NCBI GenBank assembly: GCA_002307725.1
Contig: DBUB01000014.1
Coordinates: forward strand, 43,599 to 102,893
Length of the DNA stretch: 59,295 nucleotides
Direction of reading: 5' to 3'
Origin: Alphaproteobacteria bacterium UBA1301
GTDB taxonomy: Bacteria > Pseudomonadota > Alphaproteobacteria > Micropepsales > Micropepsaceae
Below, piece after piece: positions 45,765 through 53,897 of this stretch (position 1 is the first letter of the stretch; each line of letters begins with the position of its first letter). Below the pieces are notes generated by a model that saw only the letters and a program-made list of their open reading frames with translations, had not been told where the DNA came from and searched no databases. The position numbers and the translations under genes are program-made.

Positions 45765-46852
45765 TGACGTTCACCGCCAAAGCCCCGGCTCGCGCCAACA
45801 TCATCGGTGAGCATACCGATTACGCTCCCAACGGCGGGCATGTACTTCCCACGCCGCTGCCGTTCTTCACCACGGTGACGATCGAGGCGAAGGGGCCCGC
45901 CGGCCAGTTCAGCGCGGTGAGCGAACGTTATCCCAACGAACCGGTTACCCGTTCGCTTGAGGAACAGGCTCGCGGCGGCCATTGGACTGATTACATCCTT
46001 GGGTGTTTGCGCGTCGCTGCCACCAAGATTGCCGTTCCAGGCGTTTCCCTTTCGGTCAAGAGTGAGGTTCCGATCGGTTGTGGCATCTCCAGTTCTGCTG
46101 CGCTGTGCGTGTCGGTGGTACGCGCCGTCAAGGCGATGACCGGTGCCAAGTGGACCGACGAGGAAATCGCCCTAATCGCGTATGAAGCCGAGCACGATTA
46201 CGTCGGCGTACCGTGCGGAAAGATGGACCAGTTCGCATCCTCGATCGCGCGTCCCGGTCAGGCGCTGCTGCTCAACACCCGCACGCTCGAATACCGCAAC
46301 GTGGCGCTGCCGCCCGATATCGTGCTGATGCTGGTCAGTTGCGGCAAGCAACATGACCTCGCCAAGGGCGACAGCTATAAGAAACGCATTGACCGCATGA
46401 ACGAGTGCATCGAGGCGCGCGATCAGCTCGGCGTGTCGGTGCTGGCCGAACTGGGCTACGGCGACCTGCCGCTTCTCAATAAACTCCGTCCCGTCGTCGC
46501 CAAGCGCGCCCGCCACGTCATCACCGAGAACCTGCGCGTTCTGGAGATGGTCGATGCGCTCGAAAAGGGCGACACCGGCCGCCAAGCCGAGTTGATCGCC
46601 CAAAGCCACATCTCGCAGCGCGACGATTTCGAATGCTCGATCCCGGAGATCGACGCTTTGGTCGAATCCTCCAACCGCTACGGCATCCGGGCGGCGCGGC
46701 TGTGCGGTGGCGGTTTCGGCGGTGCCATCATCGCGTTGGTGCCGAGCGATCAGGCGACCCGCTGGTGGAAATATGTTGCTAAGGAAAATCCCAACGCTAG
46801 TCTGATCTCCACCTATGCCTTGAACGAGACAGAATCTGAACATGCAGCCTAA
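45761..46852 (+). CDS. galK: Galactokinase
   Basis: A GHMP kinase that phosphorylates galactose at C1. The galactose-binding signature is near the N-terminus (ARANIIGEHTDYAPNGGHVLP), the ATP loop is PIGCGISSSAALCVSV, and the C-terminal motif is RLCGGGFGGAIIAL. At 363 residues it has normal length. The start overlaps the galT stop (ATGA) and the end overlaps galE by 11 bases, indicating translational coupling. Confidence 0.95.
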   Translation: MMTFTAKAPARANIIGEHTDYAPNGGHVLPTPLPFFTTVTIEAKGPAGQFSAVSERYPNEPVTRSLEEQARGGHWTDYILGCLRVAATKIAVPGVSLSVKSEVPIGCGISSSAALCVSVVRAVKAMTGAKWTDEEIALIAYEAEHDYVGVPCGKMDQFASSIARPGQALLLNTRTLEYRNVALPPDIVLMLVSCGKQHDLAKGDSYKKRIDRMNECIEARDQLGVSVLAELGYGDLPLLNKLRPVVAKRARHVITENLRVLEMVDALEKGDTGRQAELIAQSHISQRDDFECSIPEIDALVESSNRYGIRAARLCGGGFGGAIIALVPSDQATRWWKYVAKENPNASLISTYALNETESEHAA

Positions 46853-47894
46853 CGCGGGCAATATCCTGGTTTCCGGCGGTGCCGGTTATATCGGAAGTCA
46901 TGTCGCACTGACCCTGAAACAGGCCGGTTTCACGCCGGTCGTGCTTGACAGTCTGGTCAAGGGCAATCGCTGGGCTGGCGAAAAGTCGGGTCCATTCCGC
47001 CAGGGCAACATTGGCGATGCGGCCTTTGTCGCGGCCGTGTGCGATGAATTCAAGCCCATCGCGGCGCTGCATTTCGCGGCTTTCATCGAGGTGGGGGAGT
47101 CAGTCGCCAAGCCCGACATGTACTTCGCCAACAACCGCGACAACGCGAAAATCTTTTTTGAAACTATTGCGTCCAAGGGCGTCGGCAACATCGTGTTTTC
47201 TTCGACCGCCGCGGTCTATGGCGAGCCGGAAGAAGTGCCGATCCGCGAAACCACGGCGCAGAAACCGATCAATCCTTACGGCCAGTCCAAGCTCGAAGCC
47301 GAAGAGGCGATGCGCGTGGTACCGAACGTGCGTTCGGTGGCGCTGCGCTATTTCAATGTCGCGGGCGCAGCCCCTAAAGCCGGTCTCGGTGAGACGCATT
47401 ATCCCGAAACCCACGTCATCCCGCGCATTGTGTTGCCGCTGCTCGATGCCCCCGCGGTGCTGCTTGACGCGCTCGGCCTCAAGACCGGGTTCAAGCTGTT
47501 CGGCACCGATTATCCGACCCGCGACGGCACTGCGGTGCGTGACTACATTCACGTTCTCGATCTGGCCGATGCGCATGTGCTGGCGCTGCGATATCTGATT
47601 GGCGGCGGCACCACCAACATCTTCAATCTCGGCAGCGGTGACGGCTTTTCGGTGAGCGAAATCGTTGCGGCGACGCGCAAGGTTCTGAACCGTCCCGATT
47701 TCGCGCCCGGTGTCGCGCCGCGCCGTGCCGGAGATCCGGCCACTTTGATTGCGGACTCAACCAAAGCCCGTTCGGTTCTCGGCTGGACGCCGCGTCGCGG
47801 TATCGAGGAAATGATCGCTTCGGCCGCCGCTTGGCACCGCACGGAAACCTACGTCAATACCATTCTAACAAAGGCGCACGCAGCCAACTCCTGA
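46842..47894 (+). CDS. galE: UDP-glucose 4-epimerase
   Basis: This short-chain dehydrogenase-like epimerase interconverts UDP-galactose and UDP-glucose, completing the Leloir route. The NAD-binding motif VSGGAGYIGSHVAL opens the protein. The catalytic Ser/Thr is in FSSTAAVYGEPE and the YxxxK motif in NPYGQSKLEAE. RDGTAVRDYIHVLDLADAH is a hallmark of GalE. It is 350 residues and the last gene of galTKE. Confidence 0.95.
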   Translation: MQPNAGNILVSGGAGYIGSHVALTLKQAGFTPVVLDSLVKGNRWAGEKSGPFRQGNIGDAAFVAAVCDEFKPIAALHFAAFIEVGESVAKPDMYFANNRDNAKIFFETIASKGVGNIVFSSTAAVYGEPEEVPIRETTAQKPINPYGQSKLEAEEAMRVVPNVRSVALRYFNVAGAAPKAGLGETHYPETHVIPRIVLPLLDAPAVLLDALGLKTGFKLFGTDYPTRDGTAVRDYIHVLDLADAHVLALRYLIGGGTTNIFNLGSGDGFSVSEIVAATRKVLNRPDFAPGVAPRRAGDPATLIADSTKARSVLGWTPRRGIEEMIASAAAWHRTETYVNTILTKAHAANS

Positions 47895-47988
47895 CGCAGC
47901 GCCGTTTCAGGGGGAGCCTCGCGGCACTTTCAGTGAGTCCAGCCATGTTTGGCGGTGGCTCCGGGCTTGGCTATTCGCTGAAACAAGG

Positions 47989-48003
47989 AATGATATGATA
48001 ATT
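47989..48003. promoter_or_regulatory. Weaker match to the ATTTAT-ATG-ATAAAT operator (copy 3)
   Basis: AATGATATGATAATT matches the two exact copies at 12 of 15 positions, including the central ATATGATAA. It lies about 137 bp upstream of the lactonase start, the first gene of the unit that encodes the FadR-type regulator. Confidence 0.4.
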
Positions 48004-48139
48004 CGCCTCCGTTAAGCTTGAACCTGCAAATTCCGCTAAGGCCTTAAAGGTCCGCCAAGGGCATGCGATAATCGGCACCGTTGCCAGTTTTCGCTTTATC
48101 GTGCGGGTATCCCGCTTTGCTCAAATCTGGTGGAACCAA

Positions 48140-49021
48140 ATGCAGCCGGGCGAACGGATCGAGGTCGCGAACGAACTCGGCGAATGCGTGTTGTGGGATG
48201 CGGCGACACAGTCGGTCTGGTGGACTGACATCGAGGGGCGCGCGCTGCACCGCCTCGATTGGCCGGCCCGCACGCTACAGACTTACCCCACGCCCTCGCG
48301 CCTAGCCTCGTTCGGGTTCATCGAAGGGGGCTCCGCGTTCATCGCGGCCTTTGATTGCGGTTTTGCGCTCTACGATCCGATCAGCGGTGCGATGGGCTCC
48401 TGTGTCCATCCGGAGGGCCTCGATGATGGTCTTCGCATGAATGACGGCCGGGTCGATCGTCAGGGCCGCTTCTGGGCCGGCAGCATGGTGGAGGGTCGTC
48501 CCAGCGAACGCGAGGCGCGGCTTTATTGCGTCGGCGCGGGGCGGATCGAAACGCGCGAACGCGGCCTCGTGATTGCCAACGGCCTGTGCTGGAGCCCGGA
48601 CAACACCTTTTGCTACTTCGCCGATTCCATGCGCCGGATCATCTGGCGCTATCGTTTCGATGCGGAGACTGGCAAATTGAGCGCGCGCCGGGAGTTCGCC
48701 CGTTCGTGTGGCACGGCTTGTCCCGATGGGGCGACGGTCGATGCTGATGGTTACCTATGGAGCGCGCAGTGGGGCGGGGGCTGCGTGATCCGCTATGCCC
48801 CGGACGGCCGCATCGACCGGATTGTGGAAGTACCGGCTTTGCAACCAAGTTGTGTGGCTTTTGGGGGCCCCGATCTCGATCTTTTGTTTGTGACCAGCGC
48901 GAGGTGCGGCTTGACCGCCCCCCAAACTGGCGCAGGCGATCTCTTCGTGTACAATATGGGAGTCCGCGGGCTGCCTGAAAGTCGTTTCAAAAGCGATGGT
49001 TGGCCGGAGACAGCGGGATAA
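48140..49021 (+). CDS. SMP-30/gluconolactonase-family sugar lactonase
   Basis: A six-bladed beta-propeller lactonase of about 293 residues. The metal ligands fit the SMP-30 family: the first blade glutamate (GECVLWDAATQSVWWTDIEG), the asparagine segment LRMNDGRVDRQGRFWAGSM, and the aspartate in ANGLCWSPDN and CPDGATVDADGYLWSAQWGGG. It probably opens L-arabino- or D-galactono-lactone formed by the dehydrogenase two genes downstream. The ATG at 48140 is chosen over the GTG at 48101 because the family match begins there. The next gene starts 15 bp later. Confidence 0.9.
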   Translation: MQPGERIEVANELGECVLWDAATQSVWWTDIEGRALHRLDWPARTLQTYPTPSRLASFGFIEGGSAFIAAFDCGFALYDPISGAMGSCVHPEGLDDGLRMNDGRVDRQGRFWAGSMVEGRPSEREARLYCVGAGRIETRERGLVIANGLCWSPDNTFCYFADSMRRIIWRYRFDAETGKLSARREFARSCGTACPDGATVDADGYLWSAQWGGGCVIRYAPDGRIDRIVEVPALQPSCVAFGGPDLDLLFVTSARCGLTAPQTGAGDLFVYNMGVRGLPESRFKSDGWPETAG

Positions 49022-49036
49022 CAGGGGGTACGGCGC

Positions 49037-49783
49037 GTGGCGCGAACCGACGGCCAGAATCTGACATACCGGATAGTCCAGGCGCTCGGCGTGGCGATCG
49101 TGTCGGGCGCTTATTCGGTTAAGAACCCGTTCCCGATCGAAGCCGACCTGTGCAAGCAATACGGTGCCAGCCGCAGTGTATTGCGTGAGGCAGTGAAGAT
49201 GCTGACGGCCAAGGGCCTGCTTAGCGCACGTCCGCGCCAGGGCACCTGGGTACAGCCGGAGGAAAACTGGAATCTGCTCGATCCTGATGTGTTGCGCTGG
49301 TTGATGGAGCGCAAGCCCACTTATGCGCTGCTGCGCGAGTTCGCCCAGGTACGTCTGGCGGTCGAACCCAGGGCGGCGGCGCTGGCGGCCGAAGTGGCGA
49401 CGTCCGATATGAAAGCTGCGATCCGCACCGCGATTGCTCAAATGGCCGAAGCCGATCGCGACGAGGAAGATCCGCTGCCATCCGATATTGCCTTTCATAT
49501 TGCGGTGTTGCGCGCCAGTGGCAACCGCTTCTATTCGCAGCTTTCCGGTGTCACCGAATCCGCCCTGCGCATTTCGATCCGCATGCAGAACCGCTACAAG
49601 GGCGTGCGCCGCGCCAGCGTGGCGGACCACAAGAAGATTTCCGATGCCATCCTGGCGGGGGATGCCGCGACGGCCGAAGCGGCGATGCGGTATCTCGTTC
49701 AGGAAGCGCTCGATTTAATCAATAAGGCGGATTCGGCAGCCGGCTCCGATCTGCGTCAGAAAGTTCGGAGCGGCCACAACTAG
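49037..49783 (+). CDS. FadR/GntR-family (FCD) transcriptional regulator
   Basis: A 248-residue GntR regulator. The N-terminal winged helix (NPFPIEADLCKQYGASRSVLREAVKMLTAKGLLSARPRQGTWV) is followed by an FCD ligand domain with metal-site histidines (DIAFHIAVLRASGN, VADHKKISDAI). FCD regulators usually sense sugar acids or other organic acids. The gene starts with GTG and lies between the lactonase and the sugar dehydrogenase, so it probably controls the galactose/arabinose module; this is inferred. An AT-rich palindrome in front of three units of this module is its best candidate operator. Confidence 0.9.
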   Translation: MARTDGQNLTYRIVQALGVAIVSGAYSVKNPFPIEADLCKQYGASRSVLREAVKMLTAKGLLSARPRQGTWVQPEENWNLLDPDVLRWLMERKPTYALLREFAQVRLAVEPRAAALAAEVATSDMKAAIRTAIAQMAEADRDEEDPLPSDIAFHIAVLRASGNRFYSQLSGVTESALRISIRMQNRYKGVRRASVADHKKISDAILAGDAATAEAAMRYLVQEALDLINKADSAAGSDLRQKVRSGHN

Positions 49784-49856
49784 AGCGTATCCGGCAAATG
49801 TGGAGCCAATAGCGACAGCGTATTCGGCGGATTTCCATCCGAAAACGCGACAAACA
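49782..49856. repeat. Diverged intergenic palindromic repeat copy
   Basis: A degenerate member of the family: it opens AGAGCGTATCCGGCAAATGTGG and ends CCGAAAACGCGACAAAC, like the ends of the copies at 29886. It fills the gap between the regulator and the sugar dehydrogenase. Confidence 0.6.
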
Positions 49857-49882
49857 GTTAGAGTACGGCAACGAGGTTTGTT

Positions 49883-50809
49883 TTGCCTGTTCGAGTTGGC
49901 ATCGTTGGTTTGGGCAAGATTGCGCTGGAGGAACACGTTCCGGCGCTGCGGTCCAATGCCGCCTTCGAACTCGTCGCTTGCGCCAGCGCTAAGGCAAAGC
50001 TCGACGGCGTTGCCTCGTTCCCTGGCGTCGAGGAAATGCTGGAGGGTTGCCCTGAGATCGATGCGGTTGCCGTCTGCACGCCGCCGCAAGCGCATTTCAC
50101 CGCTGCCAGCATGGCACTGCACTGCGGCAAACATGTGCTCTTGGAAAAGCCGCCATGCCCGACGGTCGCCGAATTCGACGAATTGACCGCGCTTGCCCAA
50201 ACGGCCGGCCGCACACTGTTTCAGACGTGGCATGCGCGCGAGTCGGTGGCGGTGGAGCAGGCCGTGCATTGGCTGCAGCAGCGCACCGTCAAGCGCGGTC
50301 GCGTGGTGTGGAAGGAAGATGTGCGCCAGTGGCATCCGGGGCAGACCTGGATCTGGCAGGATGGCGGCTTCGGTGTGCTCGACGCCGGCATTAACGCCAT
50401 TTCGATTCTGACCAAGATCCTTCCCGAGCCCGTCGTGGTCGAGGCCGCGCATTTGCTGGTGCCGGAGAATTGCGCCAGCCCGATCGCTGCCGCCGTCACC
50501 TTCCGCACCGAGAGTGGCGCAATGATCGATGCCGAATTCGATTTCCGCCATCGCGGCGATCAGGCCCGCGCCATGCAATTGGAGACCAGCGGCGGCCTTT
50601 TGACCCTCGCCTGGCAAGATACTGACATTGGCGGCAACGGCATGCGGGTCGATCTCGGCACCCAGCAGCAGGAATACGTCTTTCTGTACGAGCACTTCGC
50701 CGGCTTGATCGCGCGCGGCGCCTCGGAGACCGACAAACGCCCGCTCGAACTGGTGACCGAAATCCTCGCCACCGCCGGCCGCTCGACGGTGGCCCCGTTC
50801 CAGGAATAA
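49883..50809 (+). CDS. Gfo/Idh/MocA-family D-galactose/L-arabinose 1-dehydrogenase
   Basis: An NAD(P)-dependent sugar dehydrogenase of 308 residues. The Rossmann motif is VGIVGLGKIALEEHVPAL, the catalytic lysine is in HVLLEKPP, and WKEDVRQWHPGQTWIWQDGGFGVLDAGINA is characteristic. The last stretch closely resembles L-arabinose 1-dehydrogenase of Azospirillum and D-galactose dehydrogenase of Pseudomonas, which both accept the two sugars. It would feed the lactonase and sugar-acid dehydratase. The only plausible start is TTG at 49883, since a stop at 49859 precedes it. Confidence 0.9.
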   Translation: MPVRVGIVGLGKIALEEHVPALRSNAAFELVACASAKAKLDGVASFPGVEEMLEGCPEIDAVAVCTPPQAHFTAASMALHCGKHVLLEKPPCPTVAEFDELTALAQTAGRTLFQTWHARESVAVEQAVHWLQQRTVKRGRVVWKEDVRQWHPGQTWIWQDGGFGVLDAGINAISILTKILPEPVVVEAAHLLVPENCASPIAAAVTFRTESGAMIDAEFDFRHRGDQARAMQLETSGGLLTLAWQDTDIGGNGMRVDLGTQQQEYVFLYEHFAGLIARGASETDKRPLELVTEILATAGRSTVAPFQE

Positions 50810-50854
50810 CGCTCCTCGTTGCTGTCCCCCACGAAGCGGACGCTGTGGGGGCTC
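50810..50854. other. Hairpin between convergent genes
   Basis: The 45-bp gap between the dehydrogenase and the convergent old-yellow enzyme contains CCCCCAC (50826-50832) and GTGGGGG (50845-50851), a 7-bp stem with a 12-base loop. There is no T-run on either side, so termination is uncertain. Confidence 0.35.
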
Positions 50855-51955
50855 TCACACCTTGAACAAATCCGGTGCCGAGCGCGGCGCGGCGCGAAGA
50901 TACTGGTTCGCCGCTTTGACCTTGGCGCCGAGTTCGGCCGCCGCGTGCCAGGGCCAGCGCGGATCGTAGAGCATGGCCCGCGCCACGGCGACGAGATCGG
51001 CATCGCCGGTTCCGACGATGGCTTCGGCCTGTGCGGCCTCGGTGATAAGGCCCACGGTGACGACCGGGATCGCTACCGCTTGTTTCACCGCGCGCGCCAG
51101 CGGCACCTGATAATTTGGTCCCAAAGGAATCTTCTGATGCGGCGACAGCCCGCCGCTGGAGATGTGGATGGCGGTGCAGCCGCGTTGTTCCAGCGCCTTG
51201 GCATAAGCGATGGTGTCGTCGATGTCCCAACCGCCGTCCACCCAATCGGTGCCGGAAATGCGCACTGTCAGCGGAATATGGTCGGGCACGACGTCGCGCA
51301 TGCCCGCGAAGACTTCGAGCGGGAAGCGCAACCGGTTGTCGAGGCTGCCGCCGTATTCGTCATCGCGCTTGTTGGCGAGCGGCGACAGGAACTGGTGCAG
51401 CAAATAACCGTGGGCGCTGTGCACCTGGATCGCGTCGAACCCAAGCCGCACCGCGCGTTTGGCGGCGGCAGTGAACGCCGCGCGGATGCGCTTCAGCCCA
51501 TCGCGATCGAGTGCATCCGGCGTATGTTCGCCGTCCTGGAATGCTAGGTCCGACGACGACACGGTCTGCCAGCCATGCGCGTTGTGTGGCGGCATTTGCG
51601 CCCCGCCGAGCCATGGCAGGTTGGTGGAGGCTTTGCGTCCGGCATGGGCGATCTGGATCGCGAGCGGCATGTCGGACCAGTGCCGCACGCTTTCGAGCGT
51701 CTTGGCGAGTGCCGCTTCGCAGGCATCGTTCCACAATCCGAGGTCGCCGTAGGTGATGCGGCCTTCCGGCGCCACAGACGTCGCCTCGAGCGTCAGAAGT
51801 CCCGCGCCCGATAGTGCCAGCCCGCCGTAATGGATGACGTGCCAGTCGCTGGCGCAGCCGTCCGACGCAGAATAGGTACACATCGGCGCGATGACGATGC
51901 GGTTGGAAAGATGCAGCCGCCCCAGCTCAAACGGTGTGAAGAGTTTTGCGCTCAT
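50855..51955 (-). CDS. Old-yellow-enzyme family NADH:flavin oxidoreductase (YqjM-like)
   Basis: A 366-residue FMN oxidoreductase. The N-terminus RIVIAPMCTYSASDG has the redox-tuning cysteine of the YqjM class. IQIAHAGRKAS and the substrate-binding pair in VHSAHGYLLHQFLSP, plus DDEYGGSLDNRLRFPLEV, complete the family signature. Such enzymes reduce activated alkenes. It is 13 bp downstream of the Nif3-like gene and so in one operon with it and the regulator at 52937. Its link to pectin use is unclear; detoxification of unsaturated aldehydes is one option. Confidence 0.92.
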   Translation of the reverse strand: MSAKLFTPFELGRLHLSNRIVIAPMCTYSASDGCASDWHVIHYGGLALSGAGLLTLEATSVAPEGRITYGDLGLWNDACEAALAKTLESVRHWSDMPLAIQIAHAGRKASTNLPWLGGAQMPPHNAHGWQTVSSSDLAFQDGEHTPDALDRDGLKRIRAAFTAAAKRAVRLGFDAIQVHSAHGYLLHQFLSPLANKRDDEYGGSLDNRLRFPLEVFAGMRDVVPDHIPLTVRISGTDWVDGGWDIDDTIAYAKALEQRGCTAIHISSGGLSPHQKIPLGPNYQVPLARAVKQAVAIPVVTVGLITEAAQAEAIVGTGDADLVAVARAMLYDPRWPWHAAAELGAKVKAANQYLRAAPRSAPDLFKV

Positions 51956-51968
51956 GATGTGACCTCTC

Positions 51969-52838
51969 TCAGCGATCCGGCGTCCAATACGGCTCTGGCA
52001 TTTCGAGGAATTTCACCGGCACTTCGGGGACGAAGCCGCGCAGCCATTCGGCGCACGTTTCCATACCCCATTGTTCGGACTCGATATGGCCGACCATGAT
52101 CAGCGCCTTGTTGCGGTCCGCAGCGACCAGATCGGCGACGTATTCCTGCAACTCCCATTCCCACGTTTCGCCGACGATCAAGACGTCGATGTCGCCGTTC
52201 AGCCAATCGACCGCTGGGAATTTTCCGGCATAGCCCCAACTTGATTTTACCTTCGATACCGGCATGTCGGGGCGGCCGATGACGCGGATGGTCTTGGCCT
52301 TCAGCTTGTCACGCAACAGCCGTGTGAGTTGATCGAGCGTGGCCGGCGGAATGGTGAAGCGCTGCGGGTCGCCGGCGCTGACGTAATTCGTCCAGCCGAT
52401 TTTGCGCATCATGCCTTCCGCAATCCCGTCGCGCGGTTTCAGGGCATGCCAATGATCGTGGAAATGAAAGGTGACGAGCTTATGATCTTTGATGAAGGCC
52501 AGTTTCTCGCGATACAAGGGATCGTTCTGTACCTTCGAAACATCCTCCTGGTGCGACCAGAACGTGGGCTCGTGGCTGATAACGAGGTTGAGCCCCTCAG
52601 CCGCCGCGCGCTTCAAGACGGCATAGGTCGCCATCATCGTCGTGGCGATGCCGGCCACCGGCGTCGTGGGATCGCCGGCAATGATTCCGTCGACGGTCTT
52701 TTCCGCCCACGGCACGCCGACATGCGCTTTGATCCGGGCGATCACGTCATTGGCGGTAAGCGGCGCCGCGCCCTCCGCCCCCATCGTCAATGCAGCTCCA
52801 GTCGCCGCCAACATCGTCCGCCGCGTGAGTTTTGCCAT
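51969..52838 (-). CDS. Tat-exported Nif3-like dinuclear metal protein
   Basis: A Nif3/YbgI-family protein of about 289 residues. Family cues are LVISHEPTFWSHQED, FHFHDHWHALKPRDGIAEGM and the C-terminal metal-ligand motif MVGHIESEQWGMET (HxxxE). The ATG at 52838 has AGGAGG six bases upstream and opens a twin-arginine leader (LTRRTMLAATGAALTMGAEGAA). Nif3-like proteins are normally cytosolic hydrolase-like enzymes, so a Tat signal is unusual and suggests a periplasmic metalloenzyme. The family's biochemical role is not settled. It is cotranscribed with the old-yellow enzyme, divergent from the arabinofuranosidase. Confidence 0.82.
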   Translation of the reverse strand: MAKLTRRTMLAATGAALTMGAEGAAPLTANDVIARIKAHVGVPWAEKTVDGIIAGDPTTPVAGIATTMMATYAVLKRAAAEGLNLVISHEPTFWSHQEDVSKVQNDPLYREKLAFIKDHKLVTFHFHDHWHALKPRDGIAEGMMRKIGWTNYVSAGDPQRFTIPPATLDQLTRLLRDKLKAKTIRVIGRPDMPVSKVKSSWGYAGKFPAVDWLNGDIDVLIVGETWEWELQEYVADLVAADRNKALIMVGHIESEQWGMETCAEWLRGFVPEVPVKFLEMPEPYWTPDR

Positions 52839-52936
52839 GACCGGCCTCCTGAGTGAAAAAGGCACTGTGATCGGTAGCAGGATTACGCACGAGTCGCGAG
52901 ATGGCGCGCATTCGGAACCCGCGCCTTTTGCCGCTA

Positions 52937-53686
52937 TCAACGCTTGGTGCGTTGCGGCACCGGCGTGTCTTTGAAGGCGAGGCGGATCAGCGTACTCATT
53001 TCGCTTTGGGCGCGTACCGGATCGCCATCGGCAACGGCTTCGAAGACGCGCACATGGTCGGGCACCGGATCGCGCGGCAGCGGACGGTCGCGCTGCTTGA
53101 ACATGGTGGTCGTGTTGACGGCCGCTTGTACGCCGGTGGTCAGCGAGATGATGTAGGGATTGCCGGTCGCTTCGAGTAGCGTGCGATGGAAATCTTGGTC
53201 ACCTTGACGCCCTGCCGGTGTCGCCAGGGTGTGGCTCGCCATACGATCGATGGCGTCGCGCATGGCGTCGAGATGCGCCTTGGTGCGGCGCTTGGCGGCC
53301 ATGGCCGCGGCGGCCGCTTCGACGATGTCGCGCAGTTCAAACAGGCTTTCGAGCAACTCAAGGTCGGGCTCGCTTTCGAAGGTCCAAGCCAGCACGTCGG
53401 GATCGAGCAAGTTCCATTTGCTGCGCGGGCTGATTTTGGTGCCGACCTTGGGCTTCGATTCCACCAACCCCTTGGCCGCAAGGATTCGAACCGCCTCGCG
53501 ATAGGCGGTGCGGGAGACTTCCAGTTTCTCTGACGAGGCGACTTCGCCGACCAATAGGTCGCCGGGCTGGTAACTGCCGGAGGTGATGGCGATGCCGAGA
53601 TCGCGCGCAATGGTGCCGTGCAGCCGAAGGACGTTATTGGCAGGGCGCGATCGCCCAAACGATACATGCGTCGTCATGTGGCCCAT
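52937..53686 (-). CDS. FadR/GntR-family (FCD) transcriptional regulator
   Basis: A second FCD-type GntR regulator, 249 residues. The winged helix spans about residues 24-75 (GDLLVGEVASSEKLEVSRTAYREAVRILAAKGLVESKPKVGTKI). The FCD domain has DQDFHRTLLEATGNPYI and PDHVRVFEAVADGD, carrying metal-site residues. It heads the minus-strand unit with the Nif3-like and old-yellow enzyme genes and is divergent from GH51 across 211 bp, so it may control both. A 12-bp palindrome in that gap is a candidate site. Confidence 0.9.
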   Translation of the reverse strand: MGHMTTHVSFGRSRPANNVLRLHGTIARDLGIAITSGSYQPGDLLVGEVASSEKLEVSRTAYREAVRILAAKGLVESKPKVGTKISPRSKWNLLDPDVLAWTFESEPDLELLESLFELRDIVEAAAAAMAAKRRTKAHLDAMRDAIDRMASHTLATPAGRQGDQDFHRTLLEATGNPYIISLTTGVQAAVNTTTMFKQRDRPLPRDPVPDHVRVFEAVADGDPVRAQSEMSTLIRLAFKDTPVPQRTKR

Positions 53687-53812
53687 AATCCATTCTCAAA
53701 CCACAACTATAGCGCAGGTTCTGTTCGCCCGAACATGGGCGAATTCGCTGTAATCTCTGGTATTTCGCCGCCCTGGTCTGGCGCCCCAAATAAGGCCGAA
53801 AGAAGGCAGTAT

Positions 53813-53824
53813 GACAATTTTGTC
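53813..53824. promoter_or_regulatory. Operator candidate GACAA-TT-TTGTC
   Basis: A perfect 5-bp inverted repeat with a 2-base centre, 74 bp before the GH51 start in the divergent FadR-type regulator/GH51 gap, in locally AT-rich sequence. The size suits a GntR operator. Assignment to the adjacent regulator is inference. Confidence 0.35.
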
Positions 53825-53897
53825 TGAGTAATTATCCTGTGTTATGACCGTTGCAAACAACGGCCGGTCGGCCCGGCCCATCTGGAGGGAGAAAACC

